From NCBI GenBank assembly GCA_965223675.1, contig OZ245013.1, positions 1,488,001 to 1,552,000 on the forward strand: a DNA stretch of 64,000 nt, written 5' to 3'. The position numbers were made by a program, and so were the translations under genes. Shown in pieces: positions 8,879-16,816 of the stretch. The DNA comes from JAGQKC01 sp965223675 (GTDB taxonomy: Bacteria; Nitrospirota; Nitrospiria; Nitrospirales; UBA8639). The notes under the pieces were generated by a model. That model ran no database searches and was not told the origin of the DNA. It was given only the letters and a program-made list of their open reading frames with translations. How positions within the stretch are numbered: position 1 is the first letter of the stretch; every line of letters begins with the position of its first letter.

Positions 8879-8918
8879 AAATAGATTCCTCCAGTGTCTC
8901 GGAGGAATCTATTTTTTT
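8879..8918 (+). terminator. Rho-independent terminator after the His-rich gene
   Basis: A perfect 14-bp stem (8879-8892 with 8901-8914) around an eight-base loop, with a seven-T run overlapping its end. It begins about 24 bases after the stop codon of the His-rich gene. Confidence 0.93.
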
Positions 8919-8937
8919 GTCACCGAGAGCCGACAGC

Positions 8938-9528
8938 ATGAAGAAATATTTAGAATCAAGCCTCTATATCGATTGGGAAACTCCACACGTTCAGAGCCAG
9001 GCTCGTGAACTGGCCAACAATTGTCAGAACGTTTCAGATATTGCCAAAGCCTGTTTCGAGTTTGTACGAGACAACATCAAACACAGTTGGGACCATGCAC
9101 TCAACCCTGTAACCTGTAAGGCGTCAGATGTTCTCAAACACGGAACAGGTTATTGTTATGCAAAGAGTCATTTACTCGCTGCCTTGCTGAGGGCCAATAA
9201 CATTCCAACAGGGCTTTGTTATCAACGACTGACGATCAATAACAATGTTCCACCTTTTTCCTTACATGGACTCAATGCTGTGTATTTGGAAAAATTCGGT
9301 TGGTACCGAGTCGATGCACGAGGCAACAAAGATGGAATAGAGTCGTCTTTTTGCCCGCCTCTAGAGAGATTGGCGTATTCAGTTAAGATAGAAGGAGAAG
9401 TTGATCTACCAGAGATATGGACAGAACCACTCACTGAAGTTGTATCAGTCTTAGAGAGTAAACGGACGTATCAAGAAGTCGCAGACAGTTTACCTGACAT
9501 TGAGATTGTTCAGACCAAATCATTCTGA
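8938..9528 (+). CDS. Transglutaminase-like cysteine protein
   Basis: A 196-residue soluble protein with a transglutaminase/arylamine-type fold. The probable catalytic triad is Cys73 (Gly-Thr-Gly-Tyr-Cys-Tyr-Ala-Lys), His110 (Phe-Ser-Leu-His-Gly) and Asp126 (Tyr-Arg-Val-Asp-Ala-Arg-Gly). Bacterial members act as peptidases or amidases. There is no signal peptide, so a cytosolic role is likely. The start is set at the ATG at 8938 because the earlier TTG (8917) falls inside the terminator's T tract. It must therefore have its own promoter or rely on read-through. Confidence 0.85.
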   Translation: MKKYLESSLYIDWETPHVQSQARELANNCQNVSDIAKACFEFVRDNIKHSWDHALNPVTCKASDVLKHGTGYCYAKSHLLAALLRANNIPTGLCYQRLTINNNVPPFSLHGLNAVYLEKFGWYRVDARGNKDGIESSFCPPLERLAYSVKIEGEVDLPEIWTEPLTEVVSVLESKRTYQEVADSLPDIEIVQTKSF

Positions 9529-9532
9529 AACA

Positions 9533-9964
9533 TCATGAAGAAAAATGTTTCTTGAGCGCGTTCAGTAAAGCCTGATAGATGGGGTTACACAACTCCCCGA
9601 CTGCCGTGTCGTTTGGCGAATCGTAGGTTGACTGCCACTCCATAAAAGTCGTGTTATTTTCAGTAATCGACAGGACTCTAGCCGCTCCAATATAATTTTG
9701 GACCGCATCCTTGGCCACAGGACCTGGGCCGTCATCGATACGATACATGAATGTCCGTTCCTTATCGTCCAACGACACTAATGTTTCATGAAACACACCA
9801 TTAAGGACACGCTTGGCACCAACTTGATCACCTGACAACTCTCCCACCTTTTCGACTTGCGTCACTACTCCAGCTGCCCAAGACAGATCATGAAAATTTC
9901 GAATAGTTTCCCATACGGTTTCACATGGCGCATTCACTACGACAGAGTTGTAGCACTTTCCCAT
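9533..9964 (-). CDS. SRPBCC-fold (START/Bet v1-like) protein
   Basis: A 143-residue protein of the polyketide-cyclase/SRPBCC superfamily. It begins with a beta strand (Ser-Val-Val-Val-Asn-Ala-Pro) and the typical Val-Trp-Glu-Thr-Ile-Arg-Asn-Phe-His-Asp helix, with Trp-Ala-Ala-Gly-Val and Gly-Ala-Lys-Arg strands, and ends with a long amphipathic helix. These proteins bind hydrophobic ligands in a cavity; the ligand is unknown. The ATG at 9964 is preferred over 9979 because AAGGAG lies seven bases before it. It is convergent with the transglutaminase-like gene, four bases apart. Confidence 0.85.
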   Translation of the reverse strand: MGKCYNSVVVNAPCETVWETIRNFHDLSWAAGVVTQVEKVGELSGDQVGAKRVLNGVFHETLVSLDDKERTFMYRIDDGPGPVAKDAVQNYIGAARVLSITENNTTFMEWQSTYDSPNDTAVGELCNPIYQALLNALKKHFSS

Positions 9965-10166
9965 TGTTCTCTCCTTCATTAAAATAACAATGCATTGTCA
10001 GGAATAACATTGAACCTAATTTTTACGATTATGCACGATCACCTACCTTCCATTCTACAAACCCTCTCTATTCCATGATGTAAGTCAACGCTTGCGTATT
10101 AAATGATAAGAAAACACATAACCATACGGTAATATCCTAAAGACTCGGACGAATGCTTTTACACAC

Positions 10167-11123
10167 ATGATTACCGAATTTATTATCACTGCCGGAGAAA
10201 AGCGAAAGCGTCTTGATACGTTTCTGCTTCATCGTGAACCGGAGATTTCTCGTTCGAGCCTTCAGCGATTAATCGAACTTGGCAGGATTCAAGTGAACGC
10301 CCAAACAGTGAAACCCAGCAAAAAGATTAAACCAGGCGACCACGTCACGATGGATGTTCCTCAACCTGGCATCGTAGAAATCAAGGGCGCACAACACCCA
10401 CTAGACATTCTCCATGAAGATGAAATACTCCTTGTCATCAATAAACCAGCTGGAATTGTGGTCCATCCTACATCTGGAAACTGGTCAGGCACACTGTTAA
10501 ATGGCCTCCTCGCTCATTTTCAAGAAACCTCACAAACTCAAGATCTCCCTCATGAGAAAGTCCGACCGGGGCTGGTTCATCGGCTAGACAAACACACTTC
10601 AGGGGTCATGGTTATTGCCAAGAACCACTCAACTCATCGCGCACTCTCAGATCAGTTTGAACAACATACGATTACACGAACCTATGAAGCACTCACATGG
10701 GGAATACCCAAACATCATGATGGCATAGTGAACCTCGCCATCGGTCGAGACATTCAAGAGCCAAAAAAACATTCAACACACACCACACAACTCAGAAGGG
10801 CTACCACTGAGTATCACGTTATACATCGATATGGAACCCTTGCTTCACATATTATCCTACATCCACTCACCGGTCGCACACACCAACTCCGCGTCCATCT
10901 CACATCACTTGATACCCCGATCTTAGGAGATACACTCTACGGGGGAGAAAAAGTTTGCCAAATCGAAGAAATCACCATACCAAGGATCATGCTCCATGCA
11001 CGAGTTCTTGGTTTTCAGCATCCCGCATCCCGGATGTATCAAGAATACATCGCCGAATGTCCAACGGACATGCAAATCGTAAGAAACCAATTATTGAATA
11101 AAGTTGAGCCTAGAAGATTCTGA
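10167..11123 (+). CDS. rluD: RluA/RluD-family 23S rRNA pseudouridine synthase
   Basis: A 318-residue pseudouridine synthase. An S4 RNA-binding domain occupies about residues 14-70, followed by the catalytic domain. The catalytic Asp141 sits in the family signature His-Arg-Leu-Asp-Lys-His-Thr-Ser-Gly (138-146), and the Gly-Arg-Thr-His-Gln-Leu-Arg-Val-His motif is present near the C-terminus. The S4-plus-RluA layout matches RluD (U1911/1915/1917 in 23S rRNA), although RluC-type specificity cannot be excluded. Monocistronic in appearance, with a weak ribosome-binding site. Confidence 0.93.
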   Translation: MITEFIITAGEKRKRLDTFLLHREPEISRSSLQRLIELGRIQVNAQTVKPSKKIKPGDHVTMDVPQPGIVEIKGAQHPLDILHEDEILLVINKPAGIVVHPTSGNWSGTLLNGLLAHFQETSQTQDLPHEKVRPGLVHRLDKHTSGVMVIAKNHSTHRALSDQFEQHTITRTYEALTWGIPKHHDGIVNLAIGRDIQEPKKHSTHTTQLRRATTEYHVIHRYGTLASHIILHPLTGRTHQLRVHLTSLDTPILGDTLYGGEKVCQIEEITIPRIMLHARVLGFQHPASRMYQEYIAECPTDMQIVRNQLLNKVEPRRF

Positions 11124-11214
11124 TTTTTACGCATCAACTCATCTACTCACTTCGTAAATTTCATTCAAACAATGGTCAGATGATTACTTCTTCAACATCT
11201 CTAAAGAGGATCAT

Positions 11215-11532
11215 ATGGATATCGAATCATTCCGAATGATGGTTGAGAAAAACCCAAAAGGATTTCTTGGACGCTATGGCCTCGGTAAAAAGATTTTCGA
11301 GGAGGGTGAAAATCTTGACGAAGCGGCAGAGAATCTCCGCGTTGCGGTAGAACTTGACCCTAGCCATGTCTCTTCACATTGGATATTAGGACGAGTATTG
11401 GGCAGATTAGAAAAGCATGAAGAAGCGAAATCAGTATTGACAGCGGGAATTGCCGCAGCGACCTCTGGCCGTTCGAACGGAGGAGGCGATCTTGTTCCAG
11501 AAATGCAAGCCTTTCTTCAGACTTTAAGCTAA
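11215..11532 (+). CDS. Small TPR protein
   Basis: A 105-residue cytosolic protein with about two tetratricopeptide repeats: Asp-Glu-Ala-Ala-Glu-Asn-Leu-Arg and Leu-Asp-Pro-Ser-His, then a Trp-Ile-Leu-Gly-Arg and Glu-Ala-Lys-Ser-Val helix. The pattern is that of a protein-interaction scaffold. Its partner is unknown. AGAGGA seven bases upstream supports the ATG at 11215. The C-terminal Gly/Ser/Asn linker precedes a last short helix. Confidence 0.75.
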   Translation: MDIESFRMMVEKNPKGFLGRYGLGKKIFEEGENLDEAAENLRVAVELDPSHVSSHWILGRVLGRLEKHEEAKSVLTAGIAAATSGRSNGGGDLVPEMQAFLQTLS

Positions 11533-11535
11533 GGC

Positions 11536-12546
11536 TTAAGCATCTCCTAAAATCACCTTTAAAATTTTTTCTTTTTGTTCTCGAAGAACACGAAGCTCAA
11601 TGATCTGTCCAGGATTTGTGTGTTCAATTAAGTAGCTTTTTAATTGCGCTGCTGAAGTTATTGGCATCGCATCGATAGCCAAGAGGACATCGTTTTTGCG
11701 AACCCCTGCCTTACGGGCAGGACCTTTCGCCTTCGCAACCGCGACCCTCCACTGTTGCTCAATTTTCACTACGGTCATACGAATGCCTAGCTTAACAAAT
11801 TTGGGAGACTTTCCAATCTGTAATGCAGAGACTATTTTCTGCACGATTAGTCCAGGAATAGCAAAGGCAAAGCGACTACAGCGACGCTCATTCTCCTTGG
11901 TTTCTGTTTGGATGATTGCATGAATAAGGCCAACAAGATCTCCATTTGAGTTAAAGAGACCACCGCCAGAATTGCCACTACAGGCTGAGAGATCAACTTG
12001 CATAAGTCGCGACTGAGCCGTCGGCAAAAAAGTCCGCGGATTTCCGAGGCGACCAAAAGCAAGTGCTGGCCCCCAACCAAGCGGATACCCTACCGTAAAA
12101 ACTTCGTCACTTTGTTGAGGTTCTTTTTTCCCAAATGATACGAAGGAAAGCTCATTTGTTGCCTTCTCTGATTCAATACGATAGAGAGCAAGATCGTGGA
12201 ACCCATTGATACCAACCAAACGTGCAGAAAATTCCGTAAGTCCGCCGGTGATAACATATACCGTCTGAGGAATTTTGGTCTTACCACCCTCCTGACGCTC
12301 TACGGCATGACGAGCTGTGAGTATATATCCTTTTCCCAAATGGACCCCAGAGCCCCGTATGGCAAACTGTGAGTAAATCGTTTGATAAGAAGAATCAGCA
12401 GCATGTTGTAATATTCCAACCGTCGCTTGTTTAGCGTTTTCTATAGATTCAGGAGATTGAAATGGCCAAGCCTTAGTGCTTGTATTGGTTGTCACGATCA
12501 GCCATATCACAGCATGAATTGGCACTTGCTTCCATGAAAGTCTCAT
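11536..12546 (-). CDS. HtrA-like exported serine protease with PDZ domain
   Basis: A 336-residue trypsin-like protease. It has an N-terminal signal/anchor (hydrophobic about 8-20) and a protease domain with triad His80 (Thr-Ala-Arg-His-Ala), Asp118 (His-Asp-Leu-Ala) and Ser193 (Gly-Asn-Ser-Gly-Gly-Gly). A single C-terminal PDZ domain follows (about 250-336). Known HtrA/DegS proteins degrade or sense misfolded envelope proteins. Gly-Gly-Gly-Leu replaces the usual Gly-Gly-Pro-Leu after the nucleophile. Convergent with the TPR gene. A second, distinct HtrA-like gene lies at 56486-57613. Confidence 0.9.
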   Translation of the reverse strand: MRLSWKQVPIHAVIWLIVTTNTSTKAWPFQSPESIENAKQATVGILQHAADSSYQTIYSQFAIRGSGVHLGKGYILTARHAVERQEGGKTKIPQTVYVITGGLTEFSARLVGINGFHDLALYRIESEKATNELSFVSFGKKEPQQSDEVFTVGYPLGWGPALAFGRLGNPRTFLPTAQSRLMQVDLSACSGNSGGGLFNSNGDLVGLIHAIIQTETKENERRCSRFAFAIPGLIVQKIVSALQIGKSPKFVKLGIRMTVVKIEQQWRVAVAKAKGPARKAGVRKNDVLLAIDAMPITSAAQLKSYLIEHTNPGQIIELRVLREQKEKILKVILGDA

Positions 12547-12590
12547 TCTGAACTCCTTTTTGAAGCTACACTAACACTCGACTGAACAAA

Positions 12591-13154
12591 TCAAGGGTCA
12601 TCCAAACTTTTTCTGATCCTATGTAATTCACGATAGCCTTTCAACATGTCTTGATAAGAATAATGTGCATTACGACCACTGGGATTGGGTAGGAGCATCA
12701 CTTTAGCTCCTTCAAAACTGTTGGAAAGTAAGCCTATTTTGACTTTTCGAGATTTCTCTCCAGGATGATTGTCATGGAGAGAGCCATGAGCAAACAAGAT
12801 CGGATAGAGTGTGATACCAAGCAGAGCAAGAATGCGAGGGCGATATTGCTGAATTTTCCCCACGAGTGCAGCCCTGCCAGCTACATAGTCTGACTTGATC
12901 AGGCCACCGCTACCAGGTGTTGTTTTAGATACGATGTTGGTAAGACCTACCCCCCACTCCGGCAGCCGCCAATCATCATGATAAGTGACAATACTGGGGA
13001 CAAGTTCTGCCTCATTGAGTAACTTCCAAAATCGATTGGAATGGCCCGCATAATGATGACCAACCTCAGCCGATCGAACGCCCGGGTTGATCCCTATAAA
13101 TAAAATGTCCAAACCTGGTTTGATATAATCTGGAAGGGTCTGATGACTGGCCAT
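12591..13154 (-). CDS. mug: G/U mismatch-specific uracil-DNA glycosylase (Mug)
   Basis: A 187-residue DNA repair enzyme that removes uracil or ethenocytosine from mismatches with guanine. Motif 1 is Gly-Ile-Asn-Pro-Gly (21-25), followed by the Tyr-Ala-Gly-His-Ser-Asn-Arg-Phe-Trp segment typical of the family. The DNA-intercalation motif is Asn-Pro-Ser-Gly-Arg-Asn (157-162). The Asn in motif 1 rather than Asp is the Mug-type residue. It lies 44 bases upstream of the HtrA-like gene on the same strand, so co-transcription is possible. No strong ribosome-binding site is seen before the ATG. Confidence 0.92.
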   Translation of the reverse strand: MASHQTLPDYIKPGLDILFIGINPGVRSAEVGHHYAGHSNRFWKLLNEAELVPSIVTYHDDWRLPEWGVGLTNIVSKTTPGSGGLIKSDYVAGRAALVGKIQQYRPRILALLGITLYPILFAHGSLHDNHPGEKSRKVKIGLLSNSFEGAKVMLLPNPSGRNAHYSYQDMLKGYRELHRIRKSLDDP

Positions 13155-13527
13155 ATGACTGTATCTGGTTAGAGGCGTTAGCTTTCGCTACTAATACCCC
13201 ATGAATGAGGTGTATTTGAGCATAAGCTTCGCTCCTGTATCCTATACCACCTCCATAAGGGTTGGGTTGTCTCCGTACATGCGATATACATGATGTTGAT
13301 CATTGTGATACTCCATGCCACACTTTTTGAGGTTGATTCATGGTCAAGCAACGATCATGGCTTTAGATGGGGTCTGAGTAGTGTAACAAATCAACTAGCT
13401 GATAGACTTTAAGTTGTGAGGAGATAAAGGGATTGAGTTAGGGTAGTACAACATATAATTGGTTGATGTAGAAACCTTAATTTACTCAACATAAAATATC
13501 ATGAGGAAATCACAAGGAGAGATTGTC
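13155..13527. other. Intergenic region upstream of msrA
   Basis: About 370 bases with no convincing gene. It holds the divergent promoter area of mug and msrA. A TTGAGT/TATAAT pair precedes msrA (separate entry). No RNA gene or repeat recognised. Confidence 0.5.
13433..13459 (+). promoter_or_regulatory. Possible sigma70-type promoter for msrA
   Basis: A TTGAGT-like -35 (13433-13438) and a perfect TATAAT -10 (13454-13459), with a 15-base spacer that is shorter than ideal. It would start transcription about 60 bases before the msrA start codon. Confidence 0.35.
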
Positions 13528-14139
13528 ATGAAATACACAGGAATCTTAGGAACAGTGATATTGAGTACAGTGCTCTTATTAACCCACTCTCAGCCATCTC
13601 ACAGTAATACTCCTGATGGCCAATATGCGAAAGCCATTTTTGCGGGTGGATGTTTTTGGTGTATGGAACCACCTTTTGACAAAATAGATGGTGTGATTTC
13701 GACAACCTCTGGGTATACAGGCGGTCATAAACCTAATCCTACTTATGAAGAAGTTTCTGCTGGAGTAACTGGGCATACGGAAGCCATTGAGATACTCTAT
13801 GACCCTAACAAAGTTAGCTATGCTTCACTCTTGGAAGTCTACTGGAAGAATAGCGATCCAACAACATCCGATAGACAGTTCTGTGACCACGGCAGCCAAT
13901 ATCGTCCGGCAATCTATTATAGTAATGAAGAAGAGCGACGATTAATAGAAGACTCAAAGAAAAAGATTGAGAGCACCAAGTCGTTTCCAGATAACATCGT
14001 CACCGAGATCTCTCCAGTTACTGAGTTTTATCCTGCCGAAGACTATCATCAGGATTATTATCAAAAAAATCCCGTACGTTATAAGTTTTATCGATACAGT
14101 TGTGGACGTGATCAACGACTGGAGGAACTCTGGGGCTAG
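13528..14139 (+). CDS. msrA: Exported peptide-methionine (S)-S-oxide reductase MsrA
   Basis: A 203-residue reductase that repairs oxidised methionine. The catalytic motif Gly-Cys-Phe-Trp-Cys-Met-Glu (41-47, Cys42 nucleophile) is intact, as are the Gly-Tyr-x-Gly-Gly and Tyr-Glu-Glu-Val segments, Asp-His-Gly-Ser-Gln-Tyr-Arg, and a C-terminal Cys in Tyr-Ser-Cys-Gly that may resolve the disulfide. A hydrophobic N-terminus (about 5-19) suggests export, so it would act on envelope proteins. The ATG at 13528 is preferred over 13501 because AAGGAGA precedes it. Confidence 0.94.
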   Translation: MKYTGILGTVILSTVLLLTHSQPSHSNTPDGQYAKAIFAGGCFWCMEPPFDKIDGVISTTSGYTGGHKPNPTYEEVSAGVTGHTEAIEILYDPNKVSYASLLEVYWKNSDPTTSDRQFCDHGSQYRPAIYYSNEEERRLIEDSKKKIESTKSFPDNIVTEISPVTEFYPAEDYHQDYYQKNPVRYKFYRYSCGRDQRLEELWG

Positions 14140-14275
14140 AGCAAAATCAAGTAATGACTTTACCCTATTAATCTCACTCACGTAGCATAGACCCAAAACG
14201 ACAAAAATTTAGGGAAAGAACTTTAGTTCAAGAAGACCGAAAGACATCAGTCAGGTAGGACACTGCAATGACTCT

Positions 14276-14986
14276 TTAATACTCATCAGAGTGCCCATTG
14301 CTGCCATTTCGGAGATTGGAAAGGACTTCTTCGGCTTCAGGGATAAGATCTTTTCGATTCTGTACTTTTGCAAATTTCAATGCCGTTGTAGCTAAGCTAA
14401 GGGCTTCCTCATGTTGTCCACGACCCGCACAATTTTCAGCAATAACTAATCGTGCATTGATTGCGGTGGGTTCCCGCTTGATCACCTCTCGAAGAAGTTC
14501 TTCCCCCTTTTCTGAATCGCCTCCTAACATAGCCGGCAATTTCACGAGTAAGGTTCCTTTAGAAGAGAGCGCATCAATATGATCAGGATCCAGCTCTAGA
14601 GTTCGATTCAATGCATCCATCATCCGATTATACCCAAAAATTGCAGACAAGGATGGTTCACCATCAATTCGCATCTGCTCTCCAAGACTACAAAACAAAG
14701 CAAAGTGTGCTTCCGCATACTTTTCATCGGCTTTAATCGCTTGTTCCGCGATTGCTTCGGCACGTTCAAAATGACCCATGCGAACATCACGCATTTTAGC
14801 TTCCCGGCCTTTCTGACATTCTTCCAGCGCAAGGGCACTCAGCTCTTCGGCTGATTGTTGTTCTTGAATTGTTTGTTCTACTTGATCGGCCGGTTCTTCA
14901 CTAGTCGATTGTTCAGCCAAGACCAACGCTTCGCTTGTTCCGAGCAATGAGACACTCACCAAAATAAATAGACAAATTCTTATCAT
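14276..14986 (-). CDS. Exported TPR protein
   Basis: A 236-residue protein with a signal peptide (about 1-25, Leu-Val-Leu-Ala-Glu), an acidic Glu/Gln-rich linker (about 26-55), and then at least three tetratricopeptide helical pairs, including Tyr-Ala-Glu-Ala-His-Phe-Ala-Leu and Leu-Asp-Pro-Asp-His-Ile-Asp-Ala. It is likely a periplasmic scaffold. Homologous layouts occur beside many unrelated genes, so no pathway can be named. AGGAG nine bases upstream supports the ATG at 14986. Confidence 0.8.
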   Translation of the reverse strand: MIRICLFILVSVSLLGTSEALVLAEQSTSEEPADQVEQTIQEQQSAEELSALALEECQKGREAKMRDVRMGHFERAEAIAEQAIKADEKYAEAHFALFCSLGEQMRIDGEPSLSAIFGYNRMMDALNRTLELDPDHIDALSSKGTLLVKLPAMLGGDSEKGEELLREVIKREPTAINARLVIAENCAGRGQHEEALSLATTALKFAKVQNRKDLIPEAEEVLSNLRNGSNGHSDEY

Positions 14987-15313
14987 GAGGACGATCTCCT
15001 GACTCTCTAGAACTTAAGCGTTTTCTATAAAAATGGTACAAGAAATACTAAAGGTTAACTTGAGGGTTATTTATTATATACCCAAATGTCTAGTTATTTT
15101 CAACCTAATACACCCGTTTGTCAAAGTATTTAATCAGACACTTTTCAACTCCAGAAATACCTGCTTTTCCCCTTGCACAGATATGTCACGTACAGAAAAC
15201 ATTCTTTTGAAATATCTTGTATTCTACATATCTCTCTCAATTTTATACGATTATTATCGAATACAGCGAAATGTTGCAAAAGGATATCCTTGAATTGAAA
15301 TTCTTTCGTAATC
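14987..15313. other. AT-rich divergent intergenic region
   Basis: About 330 bases between the TPR gene and the next plus-strand gene. Overlapping open frames on both strands have low-complexity composition and no ribosome-binding sites. It probably holds two divergent promoters; nothing else is recognised. Confidence 0.4.
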
Positions 15314-15742
15314 ATGCTACCTCTTATTGATTTCACAATAAGGACAAGCTTCTCACCGCCTCGCACCTTCATCATGCGTTTACCCGGGCGCGTCATTGGG
15401 TTACTTAAAGAGTACATGTACGACCTGGTCGAACAGGCGAAGCAAGACGAAGCAGCCTCCCAAGCCTTTGGGTATACTTCACCACCCTATCATGTTGATC
15501 AGGCGATTTCAGATTTACTAGCGATTTTAGATGATCGCATTGAATCAGAAGGAGTACAGGTAGGCCTTCATGTGGAGTTTCTTCATCAGATGTGGACACT
15601 GTGCAATCAAGGGCGTAAGCACATTACTGATACTGTGTGGCTAGAAACAAACATTGCCTCAGAACAACCCTCTAAAGCACAAACTCGTGAACTGACGTAT
15701 CGCGCCCTGATTGATTATTTAGAGCATCAACCGGAAGACTAA
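15314..15742 (+). CDS. Protein of unknown function
   Basis: A frame of up to 142 residues. The protein-like part probably begins at the Met at 15374 (Met-Arg-Leu-Pro-Gly-Arg), giving 122 residues; the upstream 20 residues look like translated leader. The product is soluble and mostly helical, with an acidic centre (Asp-Leu-Leu-Ala-Ile-Leu-Asp-Asp-Arg) and Trp/Cys near residue 90. No family recognised. Convergent with prmA. Confidence 0.6.
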   Translation: MLPLIDFTIRTSFSPPRTFIMRLPGRVIGLLKEYMYDLVEQAKQDEAASQAFGYTSPPYHVDQAISDLLAILDDRIESEGVQVGLHVEFLHQMWTLCNQGRKHITDTVWLETNIASEQPSKAQTRELTYRALIDYLEHQPED

Positions 15743-15898
15743 TCCACTCACCAACTACTAGGTCTATCCATCTACGTAACTGGTCTCAGCCAGGTTCCAG
15801 CAGATAAGAGCATTTTCAACATCATTGACTTTTCATCATCGACTTTTCCTTCGGATCGTTCTTCAGCTACTAAGCTGAAATAAGGGATTATCAGCTCA

Positions 15899-16771
15899 TT
15901 ACCGAGCGCATGAGCCACTGTTCTTGTTATCATGTTGAAATTGCAATGCACTCCACTCATCTTGTCTTCGTACTTCTGCACATCGCCAGCCAACTTTCTT
16001 GTAGCAATTAATGATTTCCTGCTGATCTGAAATAAGAATACCTGTCATGAGCAGCACGGTATGTGAATCCGACAAGTTGGCTAAGCATCGACATGCCGCT
16101 AACAGTGTCCGTCTATCAATGTTTGCGACAATGAGATCAAACGAATCATTCAGTAAATTTCGTACATCCAATGTTCGAAGGTCAAGTTCTGCACCAAAGT
16201 GATTCATTCGGGCATATTCCTTAGCACACTCTATAGCCACAGAATCATCATCCACACCTACAACATATTTTGCTCCAAGCCGTAATGCGACCATCCCTAG
16301 GAGACCGCTACCTGTCCCGACATCTAACACTCGTTCACCACCCTGAATACTTTCTTCTAACCATTCGCACAGTATCTGTGTTGTAGGGTGATGCCCTGTT
16401 CCAAACGCTTGTTTGGGATCAAGAATAAGTTCAATGTCATGTTCAGGAAGATTTACGGTTGTCCAACTCGGCCGTACCAAAATTCGCTGTCCAATCCGAA
16501 TTGGTTGAACTAATTCCGTCCATTTGGCATTCCAGTCCTGCCAAGGCACTCTCCGCACCGCTATCTGCTCTGAATTAGGCTGCACCCCTAATTGCCTAAG
16601 ACTTTCTCGAATTGTTGCAAGCAGAGCCTCATCCCAAGTGCTATCATCCCAATAGAGATGAATCACACCATCCTGTTCCCAAACACCCATCATGCCCTCA
16701 TCGACAAGTAAACCCGCTAATTCAGCGGCATCAACAGGAAGGGCTATATGCACGTCAATAAAGGATTGCAT
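15899..16771 (-). CDS. prmA: Ribosomal protein L11 methyltransferase PrmA
   Basis: A 290-residue enzyme that trimethylates ribosomal protein L11 using SAM. It has the PrmA N-terminal substrate domain, a short linker, and the catalytic domain with the PrmA signature Asp-Pro-x-x-Ala-Phe-Gly-Thr-Gly-His-His-Pro-Thr-Thr (118-131). Motif I is Asp-Val-Gly-Thr-Gly-Ser-Gly (150-156), and a Val-Ala-Asn-Ile motif IV-like segment follows. The start is placed at the ATG at 16771 (Met-Gln-Ser-Phe), where homology begins. A 26-residue upstream extension would cross into the divergent MutS-like gene and is rejected. Confidence 0.92.
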   Translation of the reverse strand: MQSFIDVHIALPVDAAELAGLLVDEGMMGVWEQDGVIHLYWDDSTWDEALLATIRESLRQLGVQPNSEQIAVRRVPWQDWNAKWTELVQPIRIGQRILVRPSWTTVNLPEHDIELILDPKQAFGTGHHPTTQILCEWLEESIQGGERVLDVGTGSGLLGMVALRLGAKYVVGVDDDSVAIECAKEYARMNHFGAELDLRTLDVRNLLNDSFDLIVANIDRRTLLAACRCLANLSDSHTVLLMTGILISDQQEIINCYKKVGWRCAEVRRQDEWSALQFQHDNKNSGSCAR

Positions 16772-16816
16772 TAAGATTGACGAAGAAGTGAGTTGGCGGT
16801 ATGGTCGGCACGCGAT

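Noticed and set aside
8917..8937. TTG start for the transglutaminase-like gene
   Set aside because: It lies in the T tract of the preceding terminator.
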